Assembly (NCBI GenBank): GCA_001600875.1
Contig: BCLD01000003.1
Location: 623,358 to 687,357 of the forward strand
Origin: Solicoccozyma terricola
Taxonomy: Eukaryota > Basidiomycota > Tremellomycetes > Filobasidiales > Piskurozymaceae
Direction: 5' to 3'
Length of the DNA stretch: 64,000 bases
Shown here piece after piece: positions 47,701 through 59,635 of this stretch. Each line of letters begins with the position of its first letter. Position 1 is the first letter of the stretch. Under the pieces are notes generated by a model. It saw only the letters and a list, made by a program, of their open reading frames with translations, made no database searches and had not been told where the DNA came from. A program made the position numbers and the translations under genes.

Positions 47701-49513
47701 TTCCTGCCTCTTTCAGTGACCCTCCATATCCTACCTCTGTATTCGCTCCTTTCCAACGAGCAGCAGCTCAAGGTCTTCCAACCGCCACCGCCCAATACTC
47801 GGCTCGTTGTCATTGCGACCAACGTCGCTGAGACATCGCTGACTATCCCGGGCATCAAGTACGTTGTGGACACTGGTCGGGCAAAGGAGCGACAATACGA
47901 TGTAGCGTCTGGGGTCCAAACCTTCCGCGTCTCCTGGATATCCAAGGCGAGCGCATCTCAACGAGCAGGTCGAGCAGGTCGTACCGGTCCGGGACACTGC
48001 TACCGGCTCTACTCGTCGGCCGTTTTCGAGAATCACTTTGAGCAATTCTCACAACCAGAGATTCTTCGCATGCCGATCGAGGGGATTGTCCTGCAAATGA
48101 AGAGCATGAACATTGACGCCGTCATCAACTTCCCGTTCCCTACTCCTCCCGATCGCGCGGGTCTCAAGGCTGCAGAATCGCTTCTCACTCACTTGGGTGC
48201 ACTCGAGCCGGTGACGTCGACTCGAATGATTGGTGGTGTTGAACACAAGGGCACTCTAGGAGGCAAGATTACGGAGCTGGGAAAGGCAATGGCTTCATTC
48301 CCTGTCACGCCGAGATTCGCAAAGATGCTGGTCATCGGTACGCAGCATGGCTGCCTTGCATTCGTTATCGCGATCGTGGCGGCGTTAAGTGTCGGTGACC
48401 CGTTCCTGCGAGAAGACGCTTTGGGACTTGCACCGCCGGAGAAGGAGGGTGACGAAGAGGAGGTTCTCGAAGAGGCTGTTCCGGAGATAGGACATATCAA
48501 AGATGTCGACCTCAGAGCAAAGGAAGAACGGAAGGCGAAGAGGAGGGCATTCTATCAGTCTCAAGCCGTGAGTTAGGGCCGGTGGTGTCACTTATGAGCT
48601 ACTGCTTACGAATTCACTTATGAACAGCAATTCGCCGCTCTCGGTGGCTCTCAATCCGACACATTCAAGCTGCTCGCTGTCATCGGTGCATCAGAACATG
48701 AGGCGTCTTTGGACGCTTTCTGTCTGCGGCACTTCCTTCGCATCAAGGCGATGAAGGAGATACATCAGCTAAGAGCGCAGATATCTGCGATTGCTGGTGC
48801 TGTTTTGCCGAAAGCAGGCATCAAGGTTGGGCAGAAGATGCGGCAACCGGATACGAAACAGGTTGAGTGCTGGTGGTGTTGTTTGAGTAAATGCGCGCAT
48901 GCATAAGACTGACTGACCAACTTACCCCACTCGCCGTTTCTTCAGCTCAAGGTTTTGCGTCAAATCCTCTGCGCCGCATTCATCGACCAGATTGCCGTTC
49001 GCACTGACCTAGTCTCCAAGTCCGCTGCTCGTGGCAATGTCTTTGCAACGACCAAGGGTGTAGGATACCGTGCTATGAGTCTCGGTGGAGGGGAGGACGT
49101 CTTCATTCACCCAGGTAGCGTAATGGCAAGTTCCGAACCGCCCGAATGGGTTTGTTACGGCGAGGTGGTGAGGAGTGCGATCAGTGGGAAAGTTTGGTTG
49201 AGAAGTGAGTTGTGACGGATTCTTTCACCTTTCAAAGTGTACTGATGTCAAATGATTGGCAGACCTCACCAAGATCAATCCGACCTGGCTTTCTTCCCTT
49301 GGGAAAACGCTATGCACCTTCTCCAGGCCACTCGAACTGCCTTCGCAGGCTGTACAGTCACGGGTAGCGGCTGCCAGCACGAATGGCGGTGAAAAGGATG
49401 GCGATGAGAGGGATGTCTTCGTTACCCCTCATTTCGGGGCTCTGGGCGTGGAACTGCCCGCAATCAAGGCAAAGCAGAGAAGGATAGGAGGCAGATGGGT
49501 TGTGCAGATGTAG
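44723..49513 (+). CDS. ECM16: DEAH-box RNA helicase Ecm16/Dhr1 (DHX37), ribosome biogenesis
   Basis: A nucleolar ATPase that releases U3 snoRNA from pre-40S particles. The ATG at 44723 begins a basic N terminus ([20 protein letters not shown]), then [12 protein letters not shown] and [19 protein letters not shown], typical of the group. An intron from a gtgagg donor near 45505 to the cttctcacag acceptor near 45570 keeps the frame (VGKK to [12 protein letters not shown]). A long Asp/Glu-rich region follows at about 46060-46200. The helicase core has [13 protein letters not shown] (motif I), [19 protein letters not shown] (DEAH), [52 protein letters not shown] and [15 protein letters not shown]. 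The HA2/ratchet and OB-fold regions continue to the TAG at 49511-49513. The acidic linker between the two RecA domains ([20 protein letters not shown]) is typical of DHX37. Confidence 0.95.
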
Positions 49514-49645
49514 ACGAGGATGTTATGAAGAAACAAAGCATGGCTGGGTGTTTGTGTGTGTGATGGGGTGTGTTTCTCTGGCGCACAGCGTCATTGAATC
49601 AGATGTACAAGGCCCCCGTAGAGCATATGAACATGAGTAGCGTAC

Positions 49646-50519
49646 ATGTACATTGAAACCACCAGACTACGGACTGGTCAGCTGCTGTTACCCAAGGACC
49701 AGGTGGCAGGGAAAGGGGTATGGCGTCGCCTCCGGATGGTTTTATGGTGGAATGCGGCATTCCCACCGAACAGCCGTGAATGCGCGTTCCAAAGTCGCAT
49801 TCCCGGCACCATTCCTCGGGGACAACTCCATCATCCTCAACATGGATCAGCTTGAATACGCTGAAAGCGAGTCGCTTCTGGCAGGCGAGTCACCGCTCAC
49901 ACTTGAAAAATGCATCTACACCTTTGTCTACAAGCACAAGCCACAGACAGTCATGGGATTGGCACCGTCATCTCATCAGGTACTTCTTTGTTGTCGATCT
50001 CGCTTCTCGCCCTTGTCGTCGAGATGTTCGCTGATCCTGCCTGTGCATCGTTCCACCGCTCAAAGGACACATACAAGATGGTGCGAAAGCTGTACCCGGT
50101 CTTGAAGCGATACCCCACAGAGAACATCCATTACTCGTCACCTATGAACAAAGATAGTCTGGGAAAGGTGACGGGATGGGTGAGGATAACGGAGGATGCT
50201 TGGACGGCGGGATTCAAGCCTGAGGGACGGATCTTGGTGCGTACTTTCCTACGTTCTGTGCTTGATCTTCCACCGACGATGTAAGTATTGCTTGGAGGAC
50301 AGGTGGAATTGACAAACCCTCCATGGAGCAATTCCGAATGTGAGTTATCCTGAACGCCGTTGTTGCGCAGTATTCACCCAATTGATGTCTCTCTCTGGAA
50401 CGAATAGGGTGGTTCCACGGTATGACTGCGTTTTTCTTCGGCTTCTTTGCTCTAGTCATGCTCGGTATATTCGCGATGATGTTGTTAGAGATGTACAAGG
50501 CATTTTCCAAACGATAGGA
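49646..50519 (+). CDS. Membrane protein of unknown function, exon structure unresolved
   Basis: The 3' half is convincing. DTYKMVRKLYPVLKRYPTEN leads to KVTGWVRITEDAWTAGFKPE, spliced at a gtgcgt donor to VELTNPPWSNSE, and by a further intron to WWFHGMTAFFFGFFALVMLG and a stop at about 50519. This gives a C-terminal membrane helix and a basic end. Upstream, one frame reads FPAPFLGDNSIILNMDQLEY while another gives a hydrophobic stretch (GTSLLSISLLALVVEMFADP) before DTYKM. I cannot decide which is exon and which is intron, and no start codon is secure. I do not recognise the family. It lies about 130 bp downstream of the helicase gene. Confidence 0.4.
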
Positions 50520-51132
50520 GTCTAGATGGGACTAGATGTTGAAAAGGATGTTGGAGATTGAACATGAACCACACATGACGGGATCATCGTTAGTACAGTT
50601 TGTAATATCATTCATGTTGTTCGTCGTAAAGATACAACATCAGCAACAGGTGTGGGTTAATGCAAAAACCCCATCTGTCCAAGCGATAGCATGCCTTCAT
50701 CATCAAGCGTAAGGATTCGCACCACCGCTGAGCGCTCCCCGCCATGTCCCACGCACCGACTGGAAACCAAGTTGGCGGGGGGGAGGATGTCAGAGATGCC
50801 AGTGACCGCTAGCTCAAAGGATACCTGAACGGGCTCAGCTGACTTCCTGCACTAGTCGTCACCCTCAGATGGTGTTCTCCAAGCTTGACCTGCATCGCTG
50901 TCAATGAATGGTACATAGAGGAGCACGAGATCTCAGCTGCCTATGCAACATGGGGTGGTGGATATGAAAGCGTCGGTCGCATGGTGGTGGATGATGGTCA
51001 ACCCTGGTCACTCCTCAGAAGACAGTGGATGGCCAACAAACATATCACTCTGTGTCAGTTACAGTTTTGAGTAGTACATGTGCTGCTGCATCTCCTCGCT
51101 CTCTCTATCTGTCCATAGCTTATCGAAAATAA
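50520..51132. other. Convergent 3' intergenic region
   Basis: About 610 bp between the unresolved membrane gene and the sugar-transporter stop. Only short open frames without domains (for example 50885-51070). Confidence 0.4.
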
Positions 51133-54100
51133 TCAGAGGTTGGTCTGAGGAGTTGTCGTTGCCATACTACGTCCATGCTCGGCGCCAACGGGATCCGCAA
51201 TCTTCTCGTGATGTCCCAACTCAGCCTTTGTCTTTTCCTGTGGCATGTACACAGCAGGATCGATATCCTGGTCCGTCTCCACCAATGGTCGGAGAGTGAT
51301 ATCTCGGCGCCAGAAGATCCATCGCTTGAACCAGTATGGAATGGCTTCATGCATCGTGTGTTGGATAAAGGTCTTTGTAGGCACGTTGAACACCGCATCG
51401 AGTTCTTCCAGAGTTAAGCCCTTGGTTTCACTGTTAGATGGATGGAAATGGTCAGTACGACGCTTGATAAACAGTCCAACAAACCTCGACTGTATTCTAA
51501 ACTCACGGCACAAATAAGAGAATCATGAAAAAAGCAATGATGTTGGTACCAGCGTAGAAGCCAAACGCTCCAGTGACAGTGAATGCTCTTGCGATTGAAG
51601 GGTAACTCATCGAAAGAACGGCGGCCCAGAAGAGACCTAGAAACAGGGGACGTCCAGGGTTTAGTTACCGGTGCTACCAAGAGAAACTAACGTACTGCAG
51701 GAACAGGACCCCAGATGACTCACAGGTGGCAACAGCCCAAGCCATACCCTGCTCACGTTGAGCAAGGGGGAATACCTCGGCAGAATATGTGAATCTGCAG
51801 CGGGGAACAGTAAACCGTCAGTCTCCAAATCAGGTGAAGGAGAGTCAGACTGTGACAACTAACGGAACTGGACCCTCTCCAGGCTGCGGATGTGAAGAAA
51901 GACAATATTAGCTTCATGAAGCAAGGAACGGAGAAAAAGGTAACGGGGAAGATAGCCCATGGTTGATGGTGTTTGGAAATTGGGGGGATTCACCGACTGG
52001 AATTCGAATGAACACCTACAGAATAAGCCAGTGCAAACAAGAAGATCCATGTCGCGACCAGAGCGAGTCGTGTAGTGTCGTCAGGAATGACTGTGTGCGC
52101 GGCGCTGTTGTCAGGAACGGTCTGCCCCTTATGTCCAACATATACCTGACTACGCACGATAACACAATCCAGCGATGAGGAGGGTAAGAGCCATGATTGG
52201 GAAGGTGAGAAGTACCAATGCACGCCTTCCATCTGTAAGGAGGGGGGGGGGGGGGCAGAAGTCGTTAGATGACAGTGGCAAATAAACCCTTTCTAGGAAC
52301 ACGTACATGTGTCAATCGTGAACAATGCCGGGAATGCACCTGTCAGATGAGTGAACCAACGCTATGAGCACAGAAGATCGGCTACAACGACGGGCAGACT
52401 CACCCAAAAAGTTGACAGCTCCGAAACCAAGTGATACATATAGCGCATGGAGCGGAGTGTACCCTGTTTGAACGAAGATGGTCGACCTAGAGGATTCGAA
52501 GAGTGGTTTGTGGCAGGACGCGGAGTGATCGCCGTCAGACCACCGAGACGAGAATGATGAGATATCCCAACACTCACGAATAGAAGGCTATGATGTTGAT
52601 ACCGCACATCTGTTGGGCTGTAGGGACCCCGATTTCGTCGTCATCAGCCTGAGCTGTTTTTCGCCACCACCACCCCGACCGCCACCCGATTCTTTTCTGC
52701 AGCACAGGTTGTTACCCACCGATCATGATGACAAACGACGCCAATGTCGCCCTACGAACACGAGGAATCGTGAACAATTCCATAAAACGACTAATATAAG
52801 TGTTTCCACCGAGGACCTTCTTTTCGATCTCGAGTTGAACATGGATGTAGTAGAGATCACGAGCGGCTTGAAGAGGGGTGAATCGAAGACGAAGGAGCGA
52901 GCGGTAGGCTTGTGGGTATCGGTTCTTTTTCATCAACCAACGTGGCGACTCGGGGCAGAAGAAGATACCGAGAGCAAGTGGCCTAGTAGGTGTGAAAAGC
53001 GAGTGTGTTAGCATACGCCGGCTAGCTGGTGCGTTCGGTTGGTGAGGAGCGACTTACAATGCGGGGATAAAGGCTGATCCTAGCTGCAACCGCCATGCGA
53101 TCGCACCTGTCCCAGCTACGGCTGCGTTGGCACAAAAACCGAGGAAAATACCAAAGGCAGTCTGTATCGCGAAAGTCAAGTCAGCGCCAACGGTGCAACA
53201 GCAAAATGTTAACCCCCCCCCCTCCCAAACGCACCCAAAGCTGCCATCCCATGACAAGTGCACCTCGGATTGCTGCTGGACTGTTCTCGGCTAGAAAACG
53301 AAAACGACCAGGGATCTTTGGTGAGTTGCCTGTAATCTATGTTCCCTCCTAGGGTAGCAGCACTCACCCGCAAAGACAGGTACAGTTGATCCCTCTGGGG
53401 AATGTTTGCAACATTCAGAGTCAACGATTACCGCGATTGCCAATCAGCGCTACATTTCCCACTCACTGGCTCCCATACCAACTCCCAAAATGAGACGGCA
53501 GACAAGGAGAGTCTGCCAAGAGTGGGTGAAACCTGAAGCGATGGGTGTGGCGATCAAGATGAGAGCGGTGATGAAGATGGTTCCACGACGTCCAAAGTAG
53601 TTGTTAAGGGGATCAGAGAGCCAACAGCCGCTGCATCGATGGCCCCCAAAGTTGATAAGCACCACGAAACATTTGCCAGACGGTAGCTGTCATTATGCTC
53701 ACACTAAAGAGGCCCCGATGTAAGGAGCTGCATTCACGAGACCGACTAGCCAATCATCCCTGATAAAGTTGGCAGATCCCTCCGTTGCACTGATACCAAA
53801 TTCTTGAGGGAAAGACAAGTTGGCCTGGAGGGAAGGGGAGACGAATATCAGCACATTGTGGCGATTTTTTTTCATTTGCATGTTTTCCAGGCACTTACTC
53901 CATTGGACCCTGTCTGAATCCGACAAAGGACAGATGAATTTGGTCAGACAGTGGCCTCGAAGTAACGGGCAAAAAAACCGGGGCCAAGACTCACCTGATC
54001 CCAACCCTGCGTGGCCGCTCCGACACTGCAGAGGAAGATGGTGATGTACAATAGCTTCGGATGGCTCCATTTGTGGGCACGTTCATATCGGATGACCTTG

Positions 54101-54372
54101 CGGTCTTCCTCGTCCAGACGATCAAGACCTTCGAACCCACCGGGGTTCTGAGCGAGTTGTGCACCTTTCTGAAGGTCTGGAAGGTGCTCTGTCAAACCCT
54201 TTTCTTGGGCGAAGAGCTCGACATCGCGCTCCAGCTGCTCTCGAGCGATGCCGTGGAGTGGGTTGGCAAGGTGACGACTGAGAGGGACGTTGATGTCCGA
54301 AGAGACAGACCCACCGCCCACTGTGGTCTCGTCTATGTGATGGTCTTCTTTGGCTTCGAGTTCGCGCTTCAT
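51133..54372 (-). CDS. Sugar-porter MFS transporter
   Basis: A plasma-membrane proton-linked sugar or polyol transporter with twelve predicted helices. The ATG at 54372 ([20 protein letters not shown]) starts a long cytoplasmic N terminus of about 95 residues before [18 protein letters not shown]. Family signatures follow: [81 protein letters not shown] and [19 protein letters not shown]. The C-terminal tail is hydrophilic. About a dozen short introns are present, and one holds sense-strand poly-C before its acceptor (52242-52255). The long N terminus resembles polyol/inositol-type porters, but the substrate is not readable. The promoter side has a CCCCGC (Mig1/CreA-like), a TGAGTCA and a TATATA. 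Confidence 0.88.
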
Positions 54373-55032
54373 GGTTGTCGTCGATGGCAAAACGATCGTT
54401 GGGGAAGGAAAGAAGGGGGGGGGGGGGGGGGAGCGGGGAGGTCGCACGATCGCAAAAGCAGCTCTCTCTCTCTATATACAAGCTCTGCGACTACCGGCGG
54501 TACAAAATAAACTCTCTGCCCGAACCATCGTGACGTCCCCGCGATGACCCTGTAATTCCCTGCTTGCCCCGGGGGTCTACTGGGGTCTACTAGGGGGGCA
54601 CCCCACCTAGGATGATTCTCCACACTCTCGAGCCGGCGGCACACCACAAATCGGGGACCTGGTGCAGACGTCAGTGGCGGGGGACGCTGGAGCTGTACGA
54701 AGCATTCCAGGGAGATTGAATGAGTCACTTGTGGCACGACGAGGGGGGGGAGCTAACCAGATTCGGAAATGTTAGACGCCGGGGGTCACTCCAAGGACTC
54801 GGCATTGGGCGGTTGCGGTTCCAGCAGCTGGCAGAGAGCTTCTTCCCCGTTCAATTAAAGGGCTAAGGGGGTGCTGGTGCTTTAGCCGCAGACATCGGGG
54901 CGGTCGGCGGCCCTGATCATGTGGTTCCGTACTAATAATAATGTGGAGGCCGGTGTGGGGTCCTTTTTTTTTTCTTCAGCAGCGGTGTTCGGAGACCCTC
55001 GCTTCGTTACCATGATGAAAAGGACAGGTCCA
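54373..55032. promoter_or_regulatory. Sugar-transporter promoter region
   Basis: 660 bp upstream of the transporter, bounded by the prolidase stop. It has TATATA near 54473, CCCCGC at 54537-54542 (reverse GCGGGG, a Mig1/CreA-type core) and TGAGTCA at 54721-54727 (Gcn4/AP-1-type). A poly-C tract on the sense strand lies in the leader at about 54417-54431. Motifs are seen; roles are inferred. Confidence 0.4.
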
Positions 55033-55430
55033 CTACAACGCGCTACAGTCTTCGCCGGAACAAACGCGCTCTATCCACTCGACCTCCCGTCCCACCGTGG
55101 TCAGATTCTCACTCCCATCAACGGTGACCACCACGACGTCCTCGATACGCACACCTCCCATCGCTGCATACCTATCCATCACTTCCAGATCGACCAACGG
55201 ACTCGTATCGACACCATATGTCTTTATGAGATTCGGCGAGAAATAACATCCAGGTTCGACGGTGAGTACCATTCCAGGTTCAAGACGACGTCGAATTCGT
55301 AGGTATCGGAAGAGACTTGGGTATTTTGTTGATTGGTCGGGGATGTCGAGATGTTCTGAGCGAAGAAGCTGGAGAGAGTCGTGGACATCTAGGCCGAGAG
55401 AATGACCTGATCGAGTGAAGGACCCGGGGG

Positions 55431-55473
<43 letters not shown>

Positions 55474-57217
55474 TATATCAGTCTCCAGCTGTTCGCGACG
55501 TGACAGCCACCACCGCTCACCTAATCCATGCGGGAAGAATGCCANNNNNNNNNNNNNNNNNNNNNNNNNNNNNNNNNNNNNNNNNNNNNNNNNNNNNNNN
55601 NNNNNNNNNNNNNNNNNNNNNNNNNNNNNNNNNNNNNNNNNNNNCCCCCCCCCCCCCCCGGCCCCCTCCCACACCCACCTTTTGCATCTTCAAAACAACC
55701 TCATAAATCGCTTTCCCTTCCTCTGTAAACTTTCCACCATTCCCAACAGGTATCGTCCTCGTAATATCACTTGCATATCCACCTCTAAATTCACAACCCG
55801 CATCTATTAAAAGTACTTGTGGGAGGAATGCTTCGGTTGTTGAAGAGTTTATCTCGTTAGGTAATGTAGGTACGCTACCGCAACAACCTCGACCAGGTTG
55901 AGAGGTGAATACACCGTTTCCAGATGGAGCTGAAACGTTTGGGAATACGCGATCGTTGCAGCTGTGGGCGGGGGTGGGGTGGGGGGGGGGGGGGGGGGGN
56001 GTCAAACGAATTCAAGAGGTCATCTGATTCTACGCAACACTCACACGTAATGTAACGTACTAGCTCGACTACCAGAAGCTACAATTGGTAAATACGCTTG
56101 ATGACATCTAAAATATATAAATGTGGTTGGTTGGTTGGTTGGTAAACATGATCAGTTGGCAAAAGAACAAAAAGAAAAGAGAAAATCGAACACGAGTCAA
56201 CTCACCCAGCTCTTCTACATACAGCTACAAACACGGCTTCTGCATCAGCTTCACTTTCAATCTCCCATTCACTTATCGATTCTTCTCCTGTTCTCTTCCG
56301 ATTCATCTTCGAATTCTCAGATAAAACACCACCACCACCACCACCACCCGCTCGCTTTCGAGAGAATCGACCTAATTCTCGCATGATGACTGTATGAGCT
56401 GATGATGAAATATCACATGCTTTTTTAATATATTCGATTTCTTGTGGAGTTTTGATCAAACGTGCGCGATGAAGAGCGGTTTGTAGGTGGTGGTAGTGGT
56501 GGTGATGGTTGGAGGTACGACGATGCGGGTTTCGGATTGGGTTTGAGAATATGGTAGGTAGAGTTGGATATGTAAGTTGTTCATTTGGGAAAGTATGAAG
56601 GATAAAGTTCTCCATTCCAAGAATTTCCACCAATTCTTCCTCTGATAAAACATATCGAACATCTTCAAAATCATAAATCTTTTTCGCAATTTCCAAAGTA
56701 GGTGGTGCAACGCTCCATAATGAGATATCAGGATCTTCAACTGGTATAAATAAAGTAGATGAGATTCGTTCTTTGATGTTTGATTCGGATCCAGGGATGA
56801 TTCGAATGAGTAGGGAGGATGAAGGGATGAGACATCCAGTTAGGTAGTGGAAGTTGGATTCTTGGCCTGTGAAGAGCGCGGGAAGGAGGTGGGGGGGGGG
56901 GAGGGGNGGGGNGGGGGGTCAGCTTCCAGACAACATGATAATCCACTCCATCAACCGCCCTCCTCCCCCGATTCAAATACACACGGAATTGTAATTCTCG
57001 ATCCGTATCATCTCGACATGTAGTATGTTGACCTTGTAGGTAGATAACATGCGTCTTATACCCAGAAAACGAAAAGTGAACGAATATCAGCTCATCCGGC
57101 ACCTCCCCCCGCGCCCGCGCCTGAACTCACGACATCTTTACTCTCCGCTTCAACCTCGTTTAATAACGCCTTGACGAACTTTAGGATATGAAGTTGAGCT
57201 GGGTAGATATCTGACAT
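55033..57217 (-). CDS. Xaa-Pro peptidase (prolidase / aminopeptidase P family), interrupted by assembly gap
   Basis: A metal-dependent pita-bread peptidase that splits bonds next to proline. The ATG at 57217 ([20 protein letters not shown]) leads to [60 protein letters not shown] and [20 protein letters not shown]. The last holds the two metal-ligand Asp residues (DAGCE..SDITRT). The third ligand block (HGLGH-type) should lie in or beside the N gap at 55545-55644, so it cannot be checked. Downstream are [38 protein letters not shown] and [15 protein letters not shown], the last two with catalytic Glu residues. The stop is at 55033-55035. The protein carries a Gly/His/Asn-rich insertion (HHHHYHHLQ) between domains. 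Several introns hold C-homopolymers, which makes exon borders near the gap uncertain. Confidence 0.88.
55431..55470. repeat. Poly-G tract (poly-C on the gene's strand)
   Basis: About 40 bases of G on the plus strand in an intron of the minus-strand peptidase gene, near its 3' splice site. It lies about 75 bases from the N gap and may mark the cause of the gap. Confidence 0.85.
55545..55644. other. Assembly gap of 100 N
   Basis: Exactly 100 unknown bases, flanked on the right by a poly-C run at 55645-55659. The round size suggests an arbitrary placeholder, so true distance is unknown. Confidence 0.99.
55981..56000. repeat. Poly-G tract, intronic
   Basis: About 20 bases of G on the plus strand with a single N. 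On the minus-strand peptidase gene this is poly-C just before the acceptor of the exon starting [12 protein letters not shown]. Confidence 0.8.
56121..56145. repeat. TTGG tetranucleotide repeat
   Basis: Short (ggtt)n array inside an intron of the peptidase gene. A similar longer array lies near 60413-60440. Confidence 0.7.
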
Positions 57218-58613
57218 GTCTGATATGATTTAATTGGTATGCGATAGAGGGATGATTGGGTGGTGGTTGGTGGTTGGTGTCTACGGTCTATGGTCTATTG
57301 CTCTATGCTCTTATGGAGGGTTGTGTGTGTCGGTTGTGGCCGAAGATGGGTGTCACGTGTCACGTGGTGGCCAGAGATGGAGAAGATCGCTGTCTACCCG
57401 ACGCATCGAGAGTGGTGGCTACATGGTGGAAAGGACCAACATGCTCCCCTCGGTATATCCCTCCTCCACACCACCACCACCACCCATGTGCCCGACCGAC
57501 GATCCATCCACGTCTATTTCTGAAAACGGCCCAGTCTTTTTCCAATTCTCTACCTATAGTAAGAATGCCCTGATGCGGGATGGGGCAAAATTTGGGGGGG
57601 GGGGTCCACAAGTATATTTGGTCTTCCAGGTTTCAATGTTACAATGGCAGTAGCCCGATCGTTCATTTTTTATTTTTATTTCCTGTTGTCTGATGGTATT
57701 CAATTCTTTGCATCCCATGTTTTGCAATTACACCACCCGCCAGTCACCAGTCGCCACCCAGAGGGGACCCTGGGGTTCATGTTCCACCCATTCCACCCAT
57801 TCCACCCTCTTTCTCCTGCCCTCGTCTATTAGAGCAATCTCTCATTACCAGAACCACCTTTCTACAATAAATAACCTTCACTTGTTATCATCCCTTCTTA
57901 CTACGAAAGACAAGCACCTTACCCATGCGGTATCATCACCCTACGGTCCCCATGAGACCCGGTTTCATAGGCGATTATAACAGCTTCGATATCATGGTTT
58001 TTATGTAGAGTGGTATTACATTTTTTTTTGGTCTCCTCTTGATCAGGTGGGGAATACGAGTTATAACATTGCATGGAAGTAAAGAACCAGGTCAACCATC
58101 TCTTCCACGAAAATAAACCTAACCCCCAACCACCCTTCCTTTTCCGCGTTTTTTTTGTCTCGAATACTTTCAAACATTCGGTGAACAAAAATCGGTTAAC
58201 CCTGATTTCCCCGGGTTCCACTGTTTGCCACATCTACTAGAAGAATATATCTAAAACCCACCTCCGTTCAACCGAAAATGGTAGGAATTAAGACTTTGTA
58301 GTTGGCGCATTCTACACATTCGCACACATTCGCACTCAGCAAGGGTGACTGCCTGAAGGTCGACCAAGATGGGTCGACTCAGAAACATTTTGAAACTCGT
58401 TCGGCAAAGACAATGTCATTCTGTAATACTCTAAAGACACAAACTAGGTCATGTCCATGATAACCCATCTAGAATATCCTTCCCGAGGCAATCGATTCAT
58501 TATCTCAACCTTGTTTCGTGCAGACGGCGGCCGGTCGCAAGTCGTCTTCACACAACCAACGTTGTGTAGACGTGAATCGACGGTTATCCCAGCGCTCCCC
58601 TACGCTGTTGTTC
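57218..58613. other. Intergenic region
   Basis: About 1.4 kb with no supported gene. Plus-strand open frames at 57234-57653 and 57693-57980 lack domains and start within promoter-like DNA. It contains the CACGTG pair and a poly-G run near 57593-57602. Confidence 0.45.
57354..57366. promoter_or_regulatory. Two adjacent CACGTG sites upstream of the Xaa-Pro peptidase
   Basis: CACGTG at 57354-57359 and again at 57361-57366, about 140 bp upstream of the minus-strand start. Paired sites strengthen the case for a bHLH-type factor. Confidence 0.45.
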
Positions 58614-59261
58614 TCAGTACCCGGCTCTCAGTACCCGCCCATCAGTCTGTGATGCTCTTGCTGTAGTTGTGCCGCTCATATCCCTTCTTGCATAACCTGA
58701 ACTGTTATCGACCAACCAATTACGCTTAGTTTTGGACCCAAGCCGGTCCAATCTGGGAATTATCTCCTCCTTTGGGATTTCCTGGACTGTCTCTTCGTCT
58801 CTCCTCGTAAAGAAGCCGACGGGACTGCTGCTCTCACGTTTCCCTTGAAATTTCACGCTCAGGCGACTCCAATTCTGTTCTTGCCGCGTCGAAGCAGCTT
58901 GACTCATGTTCCAGTTTCGATGTTTTCCTACATCGCGGCGGTGAAGCTGGAGCATTGGGCGATCCTCTTGGAGGTGATCTGGCTTCTGCGCTAAAGAGCC
59001 CGCTGGGTCAAGAGTGAAGCTGTTACCGTTGTTGGATTCGTAATCATCTGCAGCTAAATCTTGCCCCGATACTCCTACGTATTGCAGGTGCAAACTTTCT
59101 TCAGACCTCGAAGTAGAAGTGCGGCACGAGGTCAACAACTCCATGTCATCTCGCCCTTCTCGTTCTTCATTAGAAGTGCCGGACGAGGTCAACAACCAAA
59201 TGTCATCTTGCAGTTCTCGTTGTTCATTTGACATGTCAGAAACAGACACTTCTGAAGACAT
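58614..59261 (-). CDS. Protein of unknown function with internal duplication
   Basis: A single exon of 215 residues from the ATG at 59261 (MSSEVSVSDMSNEQRELQDD). The N terminus has two copies of a 19-residue unit (ELQDDIWLLTSSGTSNEER, then EGRDDMELLTSCRTS). They derive from a 57-bp tandem duplication at 59121-59234. The rest is polar and basic (KFQGKRESSSPVGFFTRRDE) and looks disordered. No domain is recognised. The uninterrupted frame and the in-frame duplication support coding, but expression is unproven. Confidence 0.4.
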   Translation of the reverse strand: MSSEVSVSDMSNEQRELQDDIWLLTSSGTSNEEREGRDDMELLTSCRTSTSRSEESLHLQYVGVSGQDLAADDYESNNGNSFTLDPAGSLAQKPDHLQEDRPMLQLHRRDVGKHRNWNMSQAASTRQEQNWSRLSVKFQGKRESSSPVGFFTRRDEETVQEIPKEEIIPRLDRLGSKTKRNWLVDNSSGYARRDMSGTTTARASQTDGRVLRAGY

Positions 59262-59586
59262 TCTGAAAACTTGTTTGCTTGAAAAGGTTGTTCAAGGAGG
59301 GAATATTCATCCAAACCTTATCACCCCACTTTATACCACATTTGGGGACGGGGCAGGTGGAGTTGATACTAGACAGACCGACATAAAGGAAGAAATCGCC
59401 ATAACACAAAGGTACTGGCGTACTTATCTTGATTTGACAAGGTAGCAAGTAGAAAGGATGTAGATGTGTGAAAGGAAATATCAATCTTGACCTTGAAACA
59501 GCATAATGACCCCCTACCTTACGCAGTGCGAGATATTTGACGGCATAAGACCACATGTGTTTGTAAGTTTGAAGGTCATACTCCGA

Positions 59587-59635
59587 TGCTTCTCAACTTC
59601 TCAACTTCTCAAATTCTCAATTTCTCAACTTCTCA
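59587..59635. repeat. Short ttctcaact tandem repeats
   Basis: About five imperfect copies of a 9-10 bp ttctcaac unit in intergenic DNA. Confidence 0.75.
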
